Shown here: positions 34,465-46,430 of the stretch, one piece after another
How the letters are laid out: each line of letters starts with the position of its first letter
Position numbering within the stretch: the stretch's first letter is position 1
Assembly (NCBI GenBank): GCA_033239525.1
Contig: BSYO01000003.1
Span: 9,046,001-9,110,000, forward strand
Origin: Nepenthes gracilis
Lineage: Eukaryota; Streptophyta; Magnoliopsida; Caryophyllales; Nepenthaceae
Direction of reading: 5' to 3'
DNA length: 64,000 nucleotides
The notes under the pieces: model-generated
What the model saw: the letters and a program-made list of their open reading frames with translations, nothing else
What the model was told of the DNA's origin: nothing
The model's database searches: none
Position numbers and translations under genes: made by a program

Positions 34465-36580
34465 TTAGAGAATATGAATAATGCTTATAATAATTATTAC
34501 TAATATTATGCATAGCAGAATTTTGGTACTTATTTTTCTCCCCACAACTTTCAAAGACTTCTGGCTACGAATGCAAAATTCTAAATTTACGAGAAGAGTG
34601 CACAAAGAAACAAACCTTCTACTTATAGTATTTTCCATCTTTACCCGCCTCCGTATGGTATTGTGCCAGGTGGAGCCAACATTCAAACTCCAATGTGAAA
34701 ATTCAAAATAGTCTCCTGTACTGCATCTGCCTTGGTGGTACTTCAGGCACACAGTGCCAAAGTATTTGTATTTTCACAGGTCTCGTCGACGGTCCTTCTC
34801 GCCAGGGTGGGTGAATTAACAATTGATCCAATCGTTGCTGTGACTACGAGTGCAGCAATGGACTTTGAACTTATACATTCAAAACTAGTCGGAGGAGTGC
34901 GGGTAGCAGTCTAGGTTGAACCTGTCTCTATGATAGGACTTGTTATTGTATGAGAGGAATTTTTATATGAGGGCAGCGGTCTTGAATTTGGATGTTGAAA
35001 AATCGAGAAAAAAGAGTGACTAACGATAGAGATATGAAAAATGAATGAGGACGCAGTCAGGGTTTCGAACAAATGATAAAAAAGCAATGGGTAAAACGGT
35101 AATAATTATGGGAATAGTTATTCCTTACATATAATGAATAAAAAATACCCTTTAAAAATATTGATATTTTTATTCCTTGAGTTGGAGGAATATTTATTCT
35201 TCCGAAAATAATTATTTCGTGTAAAAAAGAAACCAAACGTAGAATAAATATTTCACTGATAATAAGATGATAATAAAAATTTATATTCCCACCAACCAAA
35301 CATATCATTAGTTAAGAAAAAAGAAAGTAAGTTGGTAAAAGGAAAGTTATCATATGTCTATTTATACGATGGGATCAAAAATATCGACATTAATATGGCT
35401 TTTAAAAAATATTAAAATAATAAATTTTATTGAATTGCAAAAATTATGTAAAAGTATCTTCAAGCTATATCATTAATATTTTCTAAATATATACCCATCC
35501 CATTATTTATTAGATATTTTCACAGAAAAAATGTAAAAAAATTGTAACAAAATTAAAATTGGTATGTATCCAAACTGAAGTCCTATCCTGAGCAGTGATC
35601 ACGTAAAGCAGGATTCAATTATAAATGTAAATACTCTAATCCTCAACATTACAAATAACAAAGTTGAGGAGTTTAAATTTTTTTTTGGCATTATACTTTG
35701 CCATGTCTAAGTTTATATATACTCAAAAATATATAAAAAAAAAAAGAGAAAGACATTATCGAATTATTTGGCTTTATTAAAGGACCCTTGTCTTTAGGCG
35801 AGAGATCTCAAGAGGGCCTGAGCACTTTAATGGGCTCGAGAGGAAATGCACAGCCTTTAAAAGTCAAATCCCTGGTGGCCTAGATGTCGATAGATGCTTG
35901 GTCATTGTGGGGCATAGACTTTGAGATTTGCCATTGGTGAGATCTTGGCTTATGGGAAGTGCAGCTCACACTTTCCTCTTAAAGCTAGTGTGATTGATAG
36001 AGCAGAGCTAATACAATTGTTATGGAAAATCCATATGACTTGAGGTTGTGAATTGAGTGTACTTGTTCTTTGGGATTTTGGAGTCTGAATGTGAGAGACT
36101 CACAGGGAGAGGGAAAGTTTTTATATTTAAATCTTTTGTGTGTCATATTCTTATAAATAAGGGTTGATAAGATATTTATAGGTTAGGCTAAACGTAGCCA
36201 TTAGAAAGGGGTTAGTGGCTGATTGACTGTATATTTGAGGTCAAGTAGATAGTTGTATCTATGTTAAAATTTCCTTCTGATAGTACTGTCTATCCCAAAA
36301 TATACCTATCAGTTAATCTCATTTTTAGAATTATTAGGCATCTTTTGACATGTTAGGTGACTAAGGCTTGAATATTCCCTTTAGCCTTTTGACATCGTTC
36401 TTAGTTGATATGGTCCTCAGTATCGTATTTTTTTTTTTATATTAACTTACTTTTTTTTATCATTTTGTTGTGACCTTAATCACATATTATAAATAGAAAA
36501 TCAACTAAGAATGAGTAGAAATATTGTACAAATCATTAGTAATTCCTACAATATATCTAAAGATAATTTTTCCCATGAAT
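34465..36580. other. Unidentified moderately GC-rich fragments in AT-rich DNA
   Basis: The stretch 34530-34990 has overlapping small ORFs on both strands without recognised motifs. At 35040-35310 it is AT-rich with inverted short words (GGGAATAGTTATTCC and GGAATATTTATTC), as in some small DNA transposons. At 35770-36300 it has an LTR-like look, with a TATA-like ATAAATAAGGG and later ATATTTATAGG, but no second copy was found in the window. Confidence 0.3.
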
Positions 36581-36584
36581 TGCC

Positions 36585-37080
36585 CAAAGCTACCTATTTG
36601 GCCCCAAATACCACTTGTACTTGCTCAATTTGCCATACACATTAAGGAAAATCGAATAAAAGCCTGATCTACCACATTAATGGCAAACAATTTACAAATT
36701 CGTCCTACCAACTGACACAAAATATACTAACAAGTGACATGTATGCATTATAGTATTCCAAATAGTTTTTAATTTCATTATACAAATCCAAAATGCAAAT
36801 AAAATATCTTTGAATATAATTTTACTCCAGTTTAAAACCTATAAGTGATATATACTTACTAATCTAAAATTTAATAATTTTAATAAGAGTGAGTTTAAAA
36901 TTCAATAAAAAATATATATATTTGTAGAAATATGTGGCTAAATGTGAGGAAGAAAAATATCAGGTAAATGAATGCTAAAATATTAGAACTAGGGGCTAAT
37001 GATAAATCTCAGTGAAGGGGATCGAGCTAACTCGTAGTCCAAATCGTATATTACTATTTAAAATTTATAGGTGGTCTAAC
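36585..37080. repeat. Dispersed repeat, copy 1
   Basis: It matches about 62399-62975 in the same orientation. Shared blocks are CCAAATACC, TTGTA.TTGCTC.ATTT.CCAT, CAAATCTAAAATATAAATAAAATAT and near variants, AAGAGTGAGTTTAAAA, GAGGAAGAAAAATAT and TATTACTATTTAAAAT. It is probably an LTR or leader fragment of an unidentified retroelement. Confidence 0.6.
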
Positions 37081-37213
37081 TATATATTATATCTTATAAA
37101 CGGAGACAAATATTACTTTTTAACTCGTAAATGGTTTATGACCATAACTAATAAATTAATATATTAAAATATATTTTATCAATTCTTTAAAATGACACTT
37201 TTTAAGATAAACG

Positions 37214-37622
37214 TGTTAGTAATTTATGTGGCATAAATAACCATAAAAGCGGAATAAAGGATTACATACTAACCTCCTGCCATTAAGCTGCTCTGTTTTT
37301 TCGGATCTGGATTCGCCTGATTTTGAGCTTTTGGATACTCCTTCTCTCTTTTAGATGGTGTATTTGTGAGAGTGGGTGCTATGAACAAAACCAATTATCA
37401 TAATTTATAAGGCAAAACTATCAATTGCCTTCACTAACGGATGAAACGAAAGGTTTCAATGGAGAATAATGAGCTCAATAATGAAGGGTTATCAGCAATT
37501 AATATAGGCCACAAATGCTTCATCAATTGTAGGAAACGTTGAAAGAATTCTAGCAGCTAAATGTCGACGTTGAGCAACTGGAATATCGGCTATTGACGTT
37601 GCAGCAGCAGTAGCGTTCAACA
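37214..37622 (-). repeat. 3' LTR of the minus-strand copia element
   Basis: 409 bases aligning over their full length with 48043-48449. Landmarks are ATTTATGTGGCATAAA, CAATTGCCTTCACTAACGGA and AATGTCGACGTTGAGCAACT. Confidence 0.9.
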
Positions 37623-38059
37623 TTTTTTCACTTAGTCTATATTTTACTTGATATGATAACCAAACCAATTAATTCTCAACCTTAAGAAACAAATATATGA
37701 ATCATGGCGATAAGTCCTCTAATAATGAGTAATATCTTTAATGTATTACAATATATCACATTTCTCAAGATATATCCATATTTGGTAATGTTACTTTATG
37801 AATAAACCTTATTTTTATTCTTTATCCAACAATTAATGATATTATCAAATTAACCAATGTGTACACAAAATTTTGAGAAATATCACAATAAATAAATAAA
37901 AATTTTATTAAATATCATTGTCCATACAATAAAAATTACAATATGAAATTTAATCCCATTCTTGTTACAAGATCCTTGAACCTCAATGGTGACATGCCTT
38001 TTGTCAAAGGATCAGCGATCATCAATTCAGTACTAATATACTCAATAGTATTTTTCTTT

Positions 38060-38340
38060 CTTTTAATACGCTCCTTTATGGCTAAAAATTGAATGTCGAT
38101 ATATTTACTTCGATTGCTACTTTTATTATTTTTAGCCAGAAAAATAGTAGTTGAATTATCGTATATATCTTTAATGGCCTTGAGATGGAATCAACCACTT
38201 TAAGCCTAGATATAAAATTTTTCATCCATATACCATACTTTGTAGCCTCAAAATAAGTAACGAATTTGACTTCCATTGTGGAAGTAGCAATCAAGGTCTA
38301 CTTTGCACTCCGCTAGGATACAGCTCCACCAGTAAATATA
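38060..38340 (-). pseudogene. Copia RNase H remnant
   Basis: IATSTMEVKFVTYFEATKYG and LKVVDSISRPLKIY (minus strand, 38082-38294) are hallmark wording of the copia RNase H C-terminal half. The family's Asp-Asn metal-binding step after KIY is altered here. The region is interrupted by stops. Confidence 0.8.
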
Positions 38341-38489
38341 AATATGTAATCAGATGTTGATTTACGTGAATCAACATATCCAACAAAGTCTGAATCGGAG
38401 TACCCAAATACTTTCAAATAGTCAGTCCGTCTATATGTAAGCATGTAGTATTTGGTACCTTGAAGATACCTCATCACTTTCCTAGCAGC

Positions 38490-39450
38490 TTTTCAGTATT
38501 CCATACCTAGATTACTCTGAAATCTTTTCAACATTCCAACTGCAAATGTGATGTCAGGTGTTGTACATACCTGAGCATATATCAAACTTCTAACTGTGGA
38601 AGCATATGGAATGTTTTTCATCTGTTCCCCTTCAAAATTTTTTTTCGGATATTGGCTCAAATTGAACTTATCACCCTTTACAATGGATGCTACACTTGAT
38701 GAATAATCTTTCATCCGAAATCTCTGTAAAACTTTATTGATATAGTTCTCTTGAGACAAATTTAGAACACATCATGGTCTGTCTCGATGTATCTTAATAC
38801 TAATGACATAAGATGCATTACTCATATCTTTCATTTGAAATTTATTAGAGAGAAATAATTTTACCTCATACAGCAAACCCTTATCATTGGATACAAGTAA
38901 AATATCATCTACATACAAAATAAAAAAATAAATTTTACTCCAACTAACAATCTAGTGTATACATTGATCCAAAATATTCTATTTAAAGCCAAATGAAGAG
39001 ATAATATTATTAAATTTTAAATACCATTGACGGGAGGCTTATTTTAATCCATATATGGACTTCTTAAATTTGCATACCAATTGCTCACCATCATTAGAGG
39101 AGAATCCTTCTGGTTGTTTCATATAAATCTCTTCCTCTATATCACCATTTAGAAATGCTATTTTCATATCCATTTATTGTAATTTCATATCAAAATGAGA
39201 AATCAATGTCAAAATAATACGAAGAGAATCCTTTTTAGATGCAGAAGAAAAAGTCTCTGTATAATCAATCTTCTCTTTTTGAGTATGTCCTTTAGCAACG
39301 AGTCTTACTTTATATCTTTTGATATTGCCTAATGAGTTTTTATTTGTCTTAAAGACCCATTTACACCGTATGACTTTCGCCCATTTAGGTAATTCAACAT
39401 GATTCCAAACTACATTGCAACACATAAAATTCATCTCTTCCTTCATGGCA
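38490..39450 (-). pseudogene. Copia reverse transcriptase remnant
   Basis: On the minus strand, WNHVELPKWAKVIRCKWVFK, RYKVRLVAKGHTQKEKIDY and ETFS.ASKKDSLRII (39174-39446) form the N-terminal part. The active-site box reads LYVDDIL (complement near 38890-38915). NYINKVLQRFRMKDYSSS and SLIYAQVCTTPDITFAVGM (38493-38759) form the end. Stops and frameshifts separate the pieces. Confidence 0.85.
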
Positions 39451-39899
39451 TTATACTATAATTGTGATTCACTATAATTCATAGCTTGTGAAAACATTTC
39501 AGGATCATTTTTGGTTCTAATATTGTAGTCAAATTTTTATAGATATACAATGAAGTCACTAGGAATTGCTGACTTTCTCATTCTAGAAAACATTCTCAAT
39601 GTTGTATTATTATTCTCAATAGAAATATATTGTGCAACTATTTTAGATAAATCATGAATTTTATGGTCAATTGGAATATGTTCAATATTTTATGAAATGA
39701 AATTGATTGGTTGTTCAATACCAATTTTATCTTGAGGGGTGTTGTGTACAATAATCAACCTATCATTTGAAGTGAAATGTTGAGAAACCAAATGATCATT
39801 ATTAGAAATCATATTTTTGGATCGTTTTTTCCTATTCATTAAATCATTCTCAAGAAATTTTACATTTCTTGATTTTACAATCCTAGTGCTGTGAGATGG

Positions 39900-40299
39900 A
39901 CAGTAAAATCTGTATCATTTGGACCGTTCAGCATATCCAATGAAAAATCCACTGATGGTTCTTGGATCTAACTTCTTCTCATATGGATTATAAACTCTTA
40001 CTTGAGAGAGGCATCCCCATACGCGTACATACCGCAAACTCATTTTTCAACATTTCTATAACTTAAAAGGAGTTTTTGAAACAGCTTTTGTTGGGACCCG
40101 ATTTAATATATACACCGTCATTTTAAGAGTTTCACTTTACAAGGATTTAAAAGATTGGAGTTGCTAAGCATACTCTTCACCATGTCTAATAATATTTAAT
40201 TTTTTCTTTCTACTACACCATTTTGGTCTGGATAATCAAGCATAGTATATTGGGTAGCAATCCTATGTTCTTAAAGAAATCTTGCAAATGGACCAGGTA
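39900..40299 (-). pseudogene. Copia integrase remnant, C-terminal part
   Basis: The minus strand reads GPFARFL, YPDQNGVVERKN, LLDMVKSMLSNSNL, a GMYAYGDAS-like stretch and DPRTISG-like wording. These correspond to the second half of the integrase core and its downstream region. The first residues (GPFA) lie directly against the gypsy LTR at 40300. Confidence 0.75.
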
Positions 40300-40486
40300 T
40301 GTGATATTCCGGATCTCATTTGGATTATTTTAATATTAATTGTGATTTTTGGGTATTTCGGACGTGGTGAAAATAAATTAAAATATTATGAAATTTTTGA
40401 AAATGATTGGAGGTGCGGAGTGGGGCCAGGAGTGCGCCCGTAATGTTGTTCAGAGGCCGAGTTGAAATTTAAAAATAAAAGAAAGA

Positions 40487-40490
40487 TATA

Positions 40491-40548
<58 letters not shown>
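40487..40548. repeat. Compound microsatellite (TA)n(AAT)n
   Basis: About 11 TA units run directly into about 13 AAT units. It is a likely polymorphic site, useful only as a marker. Confidence 0.95.
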
Positions 40549-40550
<2 letters not shown>

Positions 40551-41535
40551 GAAAAGAAAAGAAAGAAAATGAAAAGGGGGAAATCAGGAATCGGGGAGAG
40601 AGAGAGAAGAGGAGAGAGAGGGAGAAGGGGGAAATTAGGGTTTGCCGTGTGAAGAAGATGGAGGAGAAGGGAAGAATTGCAGGCGGCGGCGCAGGAAATC
40701 GGCGGCGACGGTGGTTGCTGATGACGTCGCGGCGGTCGTGAGCTGCGGCATGCGGCGATGCTGCGAGGGGAGAGAGATCGACGGTGGTGTGCACGGCTTG
40801 GAGAGAGAAGCCTGCGAGAGAGAGGTCGGCGGCCGAGCAGAGGCTGGCGGCAACGCGATGGTCGTCGGGATGGGCGGTGTCGGTGGTTCGAGTCGGTGGC
40901 GGCAGCGGCAAGCGGGCTGTGTGAGCCAGGCGCAGGGGAGATGTCTCGCGGGAGAGAGAGGGTTGCCGCTGGAGAGAAAGGGCAACGTCGGGAGGCAACG
41001 ACGGTGACGGGGTCGCCGGAAGGTCGGCGACGGCCATTCGTGGCGGCAGAGAGGACCCGCGGCAAAGAATGGGTGTAGAGGTCTTTGTGGCAGAGAGGAG
41101 AAAGGGAGGTTGTGCGCACGGGGTGCGCGGGCGTGAGAGAGAAAGGCTTGATTGGAGTGCTTCGGGATATCCTTTCAAGATCTGCAGTATAATGTTAAGC
41201 AAGTATCTCTAGCCCTATTTTTGGTCCGATTTAATTTTGATGCATTTTGACTCATGAGAGATTTTCATGACATGCTTGTATTTTTAAATACCCTCAATTT
41301 ATCAATTGTATACATGCATGTATGTTTTATCAAGTTGTGCGGTGGTTTTGTACCGGGTATTTATGATTTAGAGGGATTTTGGACACCCGGACGATATATA
41401 TGTACATTTGTGTTTCCGTATATTGTGGGACCATGAACCAGGCCTTGCACTAACCATGCATGCTGCCGGGGGTGGGATCACTACGGCACCATGGTGGTCC
41501 GAGACCCGAGGGGTCGATTTGTGATCCGAGGCATT

Positions 41536-41624
41536 GGCTACTTCCGCCGTAAGGAAGATTGAGGTTGAGGCTACTTCCGCCGTAAGGAAGATTGAGATTG
41601 AGGCTACTTCCGCCGTAAGGAAGG
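41536..41624. repeat. 33-bp minisatellite, three units
   Basis: Units start at 41536, 41569 and 41602. Each begins GGCTACTTCCGCCGTAAGGA, and the two spacers read AGATTGAGGTTGA and AGATTGAGATTGA. The core TTCCGCCGTAAGGAA is itself nearly palindromic. It is within the gypsy LTR. Confidence 0.9.
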
Positions 41625-42802
41625 TATTTGTAGCTGACCTGCCCCACTGTGTATTTAATTGAGAACCATTGTAAGGAATTGACGAAAAACTAATATATTC
41701 GGACGTCCTAATATATAATTAAAACTTGAGGTTGCACCCAAAGCCGCGAATGGTAAAACATAGTGAGCAAGTTCCTAATCTATGGGAGACAGAGTACATG
41801 GATGGCCTTGAGCTACTAGCCTAATTCGTAGCCGATATATAGCCGTGGTTATCTGGACGAGGGTAACCCTTCCTCAAGTTGGTATCATTGATCTTTGGTT
41901 CTCGATTTCCCGTGCTTTGTATTTCGCACGTATTTGGGTATACCGTGATTTGAGATACGTGGTTTGTACGGATGGGGCGATAGGAATGTCTCATACGCAT
42001 CGATGTGATAAAACCGGAGCGTGTTTTGATTTATGTTTTAGTTCCTGGTTTTCTTGATTTCAGACATTATGAGTTTTAGATCCGACGACGGTATGTGTCC
42101 CCACGTGGATGTGGTGACGGTTGCGACGATGTGACTCCGGATCATATGATATGATATCGCCCGCAGAGATTTTCATGGATCGTGGTTTTTATATGATTTT
42201 GTCCGGGAGGGATGAGTTATTACAGACTGACGATTTAGTACGAGATATCTCCTCGATTTTCGAGGATTTCACGGACATGATATTTTGTTTTACGTGATTG
42301 CTATGCGATATCCCTACTTCGATTTATGTGTACCGCTTTATACGATTCTTGATATCATTGAGCTCTAGGCTCACGTTTTCATGTTTTATCCCTTGAGACT
42401 AGTGGTATGGATACGTTGCAGGAGCCCGGATGTGATCGGGCTCGGATATTCCTTTTCAAGCAGTGGAGATATTACATTTGGTATATTTCGATCTCGAGGA
42501 TATGTTGTGGGTTATTATTTATGGTAGGATGGTGCCTTGATCATTGTATGAGAAATATTGAAGTTATAGTATTGTGGATGAGTTGTAAATTTGGATACCT
42601 CAAGCGATTATGGTCGCAGGTCATGTATTATTTGTGCGGATTCATATCCGATGAGATCTTGTCGGATTTTATTTATATTGGGTCTGCATATGTTTGATTG
42701 TCACATCCGGATGGGTTATTGTTGTTGATGGAAATCTTATTATTGATTTTATTTTTGACTGAGTATATTGTGGGTCTCAGTCGTGTGATGGTGGTATCAG
42801 AG

Positions 42803-43620
42803 AAAAGGTCGCAAGGAGAGGTGATTTTGGGTCATCTTGGCAAGAAATTAATTGAATATCTGGCATGATAAGTGTAGCCTTTAGTAAAGAATGGAAACTT
42901 TGGGTCGTAAATATTTGAATTCGACTCGAAAAGTCGATTAATAGGCTGTGTTGAGTCACGCAAGCGATGTTTTGAATGTTTCTGTTCAGCAGCTAGATGA
43001 AATTTTGGTTGCTTTGTGAAGGATGATTTGTTGTAGGCAAGATGTAGAGTCCTTCGAATAATTAAATGTGAGCGGATTTGAAAAATTTTGGGATGTTTAA
43101 TCTCAATTAAGGGTTAAATTGAGCTTCAGAAAGTGGATGACGTGTTTGAGATTTTTGATAGTTCAGATGAAGATCGATCTTTTGTCCTTGAGTTGGAGAG
43201 TGAGGTAAGCGCGTGATGGGCTTCTTGGTGCCGTATTCCACTTTTTATGATGTTTGGTGGAAGTAATTTTTGGAAATTACTTTCCGTTTGGCATTCAGGA
43301 TAGTAAGGAGGGTGAATTTAGTTGATGAAGGTACGGAAATAAGTCTGTTACCTTTGAGATTGTATATAAATGTTGTATGTTTTCCCAATTTTTAAAGCGA
43401 GCTTTGATGAAGTTTATCCTTGATGGGTAAACCTTTGATCTGTTAAGTTGTAGACTCCGATGTCCGGTCTGGGTTTGTAAATATCAATGATTGGTTGATC
43501 TAATTTTTATTTGATAAACCGGACTTTGATGTAATATTAGGAATAACTCGGTTGGCGAGTCGCCATATTAGTATGGATTATTAAATAAGAATATTCTGAT
43601 TTACAATTTGGGCTGTGAAT
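42803..43620 (+). pseudogene. Gypsy gag/protease remnant
   Basis: After the primer site there is a degenerate stretch without a long frame. The part at about 43430-43600 has gypsy protease wording: IDGKPLICKVVDSDVRSGF-like, then a DFDVILGITRLASRHISMDY block (43515-43590). This block normally precedes the reverse transcriptase. The gag portion is not resolved. Confidence 0.5.
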
Positions 43621-43979
43621 TTTAAATATGAGGAAGAGCTGATCGAGAGGTGATGAAATTGATATCATTGTGCCTGAAAGTTAATTGATGAAAATGTGTG
43701 TTGAGTTTATTTGGCATATATGCCCACATTTGGGAGTCGTTATGTGGTCATTAAAAGTTTTCTGGTTGTATGGTAATTCGAGGCTATTTCTTGAGGAGAT
43801 GATTAGCCTGAATTGTATTTTAATTAATAGTTGAGGTTGTTGAGGTTATGTCAGGAGTGACATCGATTTTGAGGACCTTGCATAGAGTCGATGAGGCATT
43901 GGTTGAGTGCCTTGCTGTGGGGTAGTTTGTGGTTTGACCAATTGAGGAGATGTGAGTTTGTTTGAAAGTAGTATTGTTT

Positions 43980-44600
43980 GGGCATGTTGTTTCTTCGATG
44001 GCATGTTTGTGAAATTGCAGAAGATTGAAGCGGTGGCCGGTTGGGAAAGGACCATCGTTTGTTGCGAAGGTGCGTGATGTCTTGGGTCTGCTTAAATCTG
44101 TTAAGCGATTTGTCGAGGATTCCTTGAGGATCGTAGCGTTCGTGGGACATTGGGCTTAGTAGCTAATGTTGTTCGTTGGAATGATGAGTATAAGGGGAGC
44201 TTTTCTAGAAATAAAGGACGTATTGTCCGCAAAGTTGATTTGGTTGATCCCCGATGGACTGTTATCTGCGGGTAGGTTGTGATACTCTCGAGGAAGATTT
44301 GAGGTTGTGTTCGATGTAGCGTTTTTGGGCCGATTGCCGATGGGTTATGGCGGTTGAATGTTTTGATCAAAATTACTCCATTTATGGCTTGGAGTTAGCA
44401 CTTGAGGTATTTGCTTAGGAGATTTAGAAATGTTATTTGTATAGAGATAGTTGTGGTTCAATTTGATCATAGAGATTTGAGGAAATTATTTCGGAAAAAG
44501 AGTTAATCATCTGGCAACGTAAGCGGGTGGATCGCTTAAGGGCTATTATTGGTGATGTTTTGGGTCGAAATTTGTTATAGCGATAATTCGCAGTCAGATG
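43980..44600 (+). pseudogene. Gypsy reverse transcriptase end and RNase H remnant
   Basis: KIEAVAGWER followed, after a frameshift, by FVAKVRDVLGLL and KRFVEDSL matches the end of the gypsy reverse transcriptase. The family reads along KIEAV.NW.RP...VRSFLGLAGYYRRF. Then NYSIYGLELALEVFA and SEKELIIWQRKRVDRLRAII match RNase H. The sequence between 44600 and 45024 is not assigned. Confidence 0.7.
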
Positions 44601-45024
44601 ATCAATCCGAATAGTGAAGTAGAAGCATGTGGGTCCGTAGCCTTTGGTTGTGAGATTCGATTTGGATCCTTAAATGGAGAATTTGATTTGACTGTCGGTT
44701 TGAAGACTTTGATTTGGTGGTGGTTTTTGTTGAGTCCTGTGATTTTGGAAAAGTGGCGGCTTCGATTGGATCGGTTTGAAATCTCACGGAGTAGAAGGAG
44801 ATTTTGTTGACGAAGGAGTAGGTAGGTGGATCCATTCTCTCTCTATACGTATGTTGTTCAGGATCAGAGTTGCGTTAAGAGTTTGTGCTGCAATGTCTTC
44901 TGTCTTCATTTTGAGCGGAGAAGTTGTAGAGTTATCGATGAGTAATTCCTGCCAGGATTGGGCTCCGAAGCAAGCTCCTATCTGCGGAAGATGTTTTTGT
45001 GAAGATCAGAAGTGAAGATCCTTT

Positions 45025-45310
45025 TGTTCGAGTGGTTAGTATATTTTCTATAATATTCTCCACATCTATCTGGATCTCGAATCTTAATTTATTTTTCACA
45101 TTATTTCTCTACTTCTACTTTAAATAATTTAAAAGCATATAAGGTTTCATTCTTATTATGAAACAAGTAAAGATACATATATCGTGAGAAATCGTCAATA
45201 AAGATAATAAAATATTTTGGGTCGTATGAGTCAATGTCAGAACTAAAAATATCAGTATGTATGATTTCTAATATATTTGAACTCATCTTGGCATTTTTTT
45301 AGTCTTGTTG
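45025..45310 (-). pseudogene. Copia integrase remnant, N-terminal part
   Basis: The minus strand reads NILEIIHTDIFSSDIDSYDP, KYFIIFIDDFSRYMYLYLFH and FKVEVEK. After a frameshift it reads IRDPDRCGEYYRKYTN, the D..GGEYYG-type core block with changes. It stops at the gypsy insertion, and the missing continuation begins at 40299. Confidence 0.8.
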
Positions 45311-45509
45311 GTCTGCTTTTCTTTAATACAATCCATACAAATCTCAAAGTTAGTAAAATTTAGAGTACTAAGTACTCAATTATTTACCAATCTTTTGATT
45401 CTTTTAATAGAAATATGACATAATATCCTATGCCACAATATAGAGGAACATTCATCCATAATACATCGTTTAATGCCAGCATCAACATGCACAGTATTGT
45501 AAGAGGTAT

Positions 45510-45890
45510 TATTTTATAAGTTCAAGTAATAAATATCATCAGATAATATACTATTTCTAACAATATCAGACTTATAATATAAATTAAAAGATAAATCTGA
45601 AAATATAATGGAATATCTGAAATGTACAAATTTTGAAAATGATATCAAATTTCTGGAAAAATTTGAAATATAAAAGGTATTGTTCAAATTCAAAACAAAA
45701 CCACTACTCAAAGTTAAACTGCATGTTCCAATGGTTTTCGCATGTGAACGCATCTTGTTTCTGGAGAAGATACTTTGTTTACTACCCACTGGCTTCCTTA
45801 GGTTTTGTAAGCCCTGTAAGGAATTTGAAATATGAATTGTAAAATAAGAATTAATCCACCATGTGTTATGAAAAATATTAACCATATTAG
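45510..45890 (-). pseudogene. Copia aspartic protease remnant
   Basis: NTWWINSYFTIHISNSLQGL occupies the protease active-site position, where the family has DSG-type residues, so the catalytic Asp is lost. The downstream blocks SSGFVLNLNNTFYISNFSRN and LISFSKF are the usual continuation. Its frame joins the gag zinc knuckle upstream by frameshift. Confidence 0.8.
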
Positions 45891-45899
45891 ATTCATAAT

Positions 45900-46430
45900 A
45901 TATAAAAGAGAATAGATTACCTTTCTTTTCAAGCCAATTTTGGTATTTGATACAATCCTTTTTAACGTGTTCCTTCTTTTTGCAGAAGAAGCACTTGGAT
46001 TCTTTCTTGATGTTAGATTAAGGAGGTATTTACCTTTTTTCTTATTTTTAGCTTGTGCCTTAAACTTTTTTTCTTTAAACATAAATACGATTTCACTTTG
46101 TTCTATTATAAGCCTTCATTCCTCTTGAATACACATGGTCATAAGTTTGTTAATCAACCATTTATCTTTATGTGTGTTATAAGATGTTTTGAAAGGTCCA
46201 TATTGTGGTGAAAGAGTGTTTAAAATATAATGTACAAGGAAAGATTCAGACATTTTTACCTCCAAAATTTTCAATTGAGCCACTATATCCCTTATCTGCA
46301 TAATGTGCTCACGCACACCCTTAACACTGGTGAGCCTTAAAGATAAAAATTTTATTATTAGGGTGCTAGCAAGTGCTTTATTTAAAATTTTAAATTGTTC
46401 ATCGATAGCCCTCAGTAAATCCCGCACTTT
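45900..46430 (-). pseudogene. Copia gag remnant with intact zinc-knuckle spacing
   Basis: The 46116-46427 frame reads LASTLIIKFLSLRLTSVKGV, REHIMQIRDIVAQLKIL and LVHYILNTLSPQYGPFKTSY, matching the UBN2 gag domain. Close by, CFFCKKKEHVKKDC (complement near 45960-46005) keeps the C-X2-C-X4-H-X4-C ligands. The start of gag is not preserved as an ATG frame. Confidence 0.8.

Larger units (their letters stand above)
40300..42779 (+). repeat. Long LTR of the gypsy element, with GC-rich and microsatellite tracts
   Basis: About 2.5 kb, assigned as LTR because it starts with TGTGATATTCC at the insertion edge and ends just before the primer site. Its inner end is approximate. It contains TA and AAT microsatellites (40487-40548), a GA-rich tract (40590-40640), a GC-rich segment with CGGCGG words (40670-41110) and a 33-bp minisatellite (41536-41624). 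The 250-residue ORF on the minus strand (40450-41202) is Pro/Ser/Leu-rich read-through of this low-complexity DNA. Confidence 0.6.
40300..45024 (+). mobile_element. 3'-truncated Ty3-gypsy element inserted in the copia integrase
   Basis: A 5' LTR (40300 to about 42779, TGTGATATTCCGG start) is followed by an exact tRNA-Met-type primer site TGGTATCAGAG (42792-42802). Degenerate gag, protease, reverse transcriptase/RNase H pieces follow on the + strand. No second LTR is present. The copia integrase frame resumes at about 45024, so the gypsy 3' part and its target duplication were lost. Confidence 0.75.

Noticed and set aside
40450..41202. 250-residue minus-strand ORF, with a 216-residue overlapping ORF, as a gene
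   Set aside because: It is Pro/Ser/Leu-rich low-complexity translation of a GA/CGG-rich and microsatellite segment inside a gypsy LTR. Several frames on both strands are open, as expected from composition alone.
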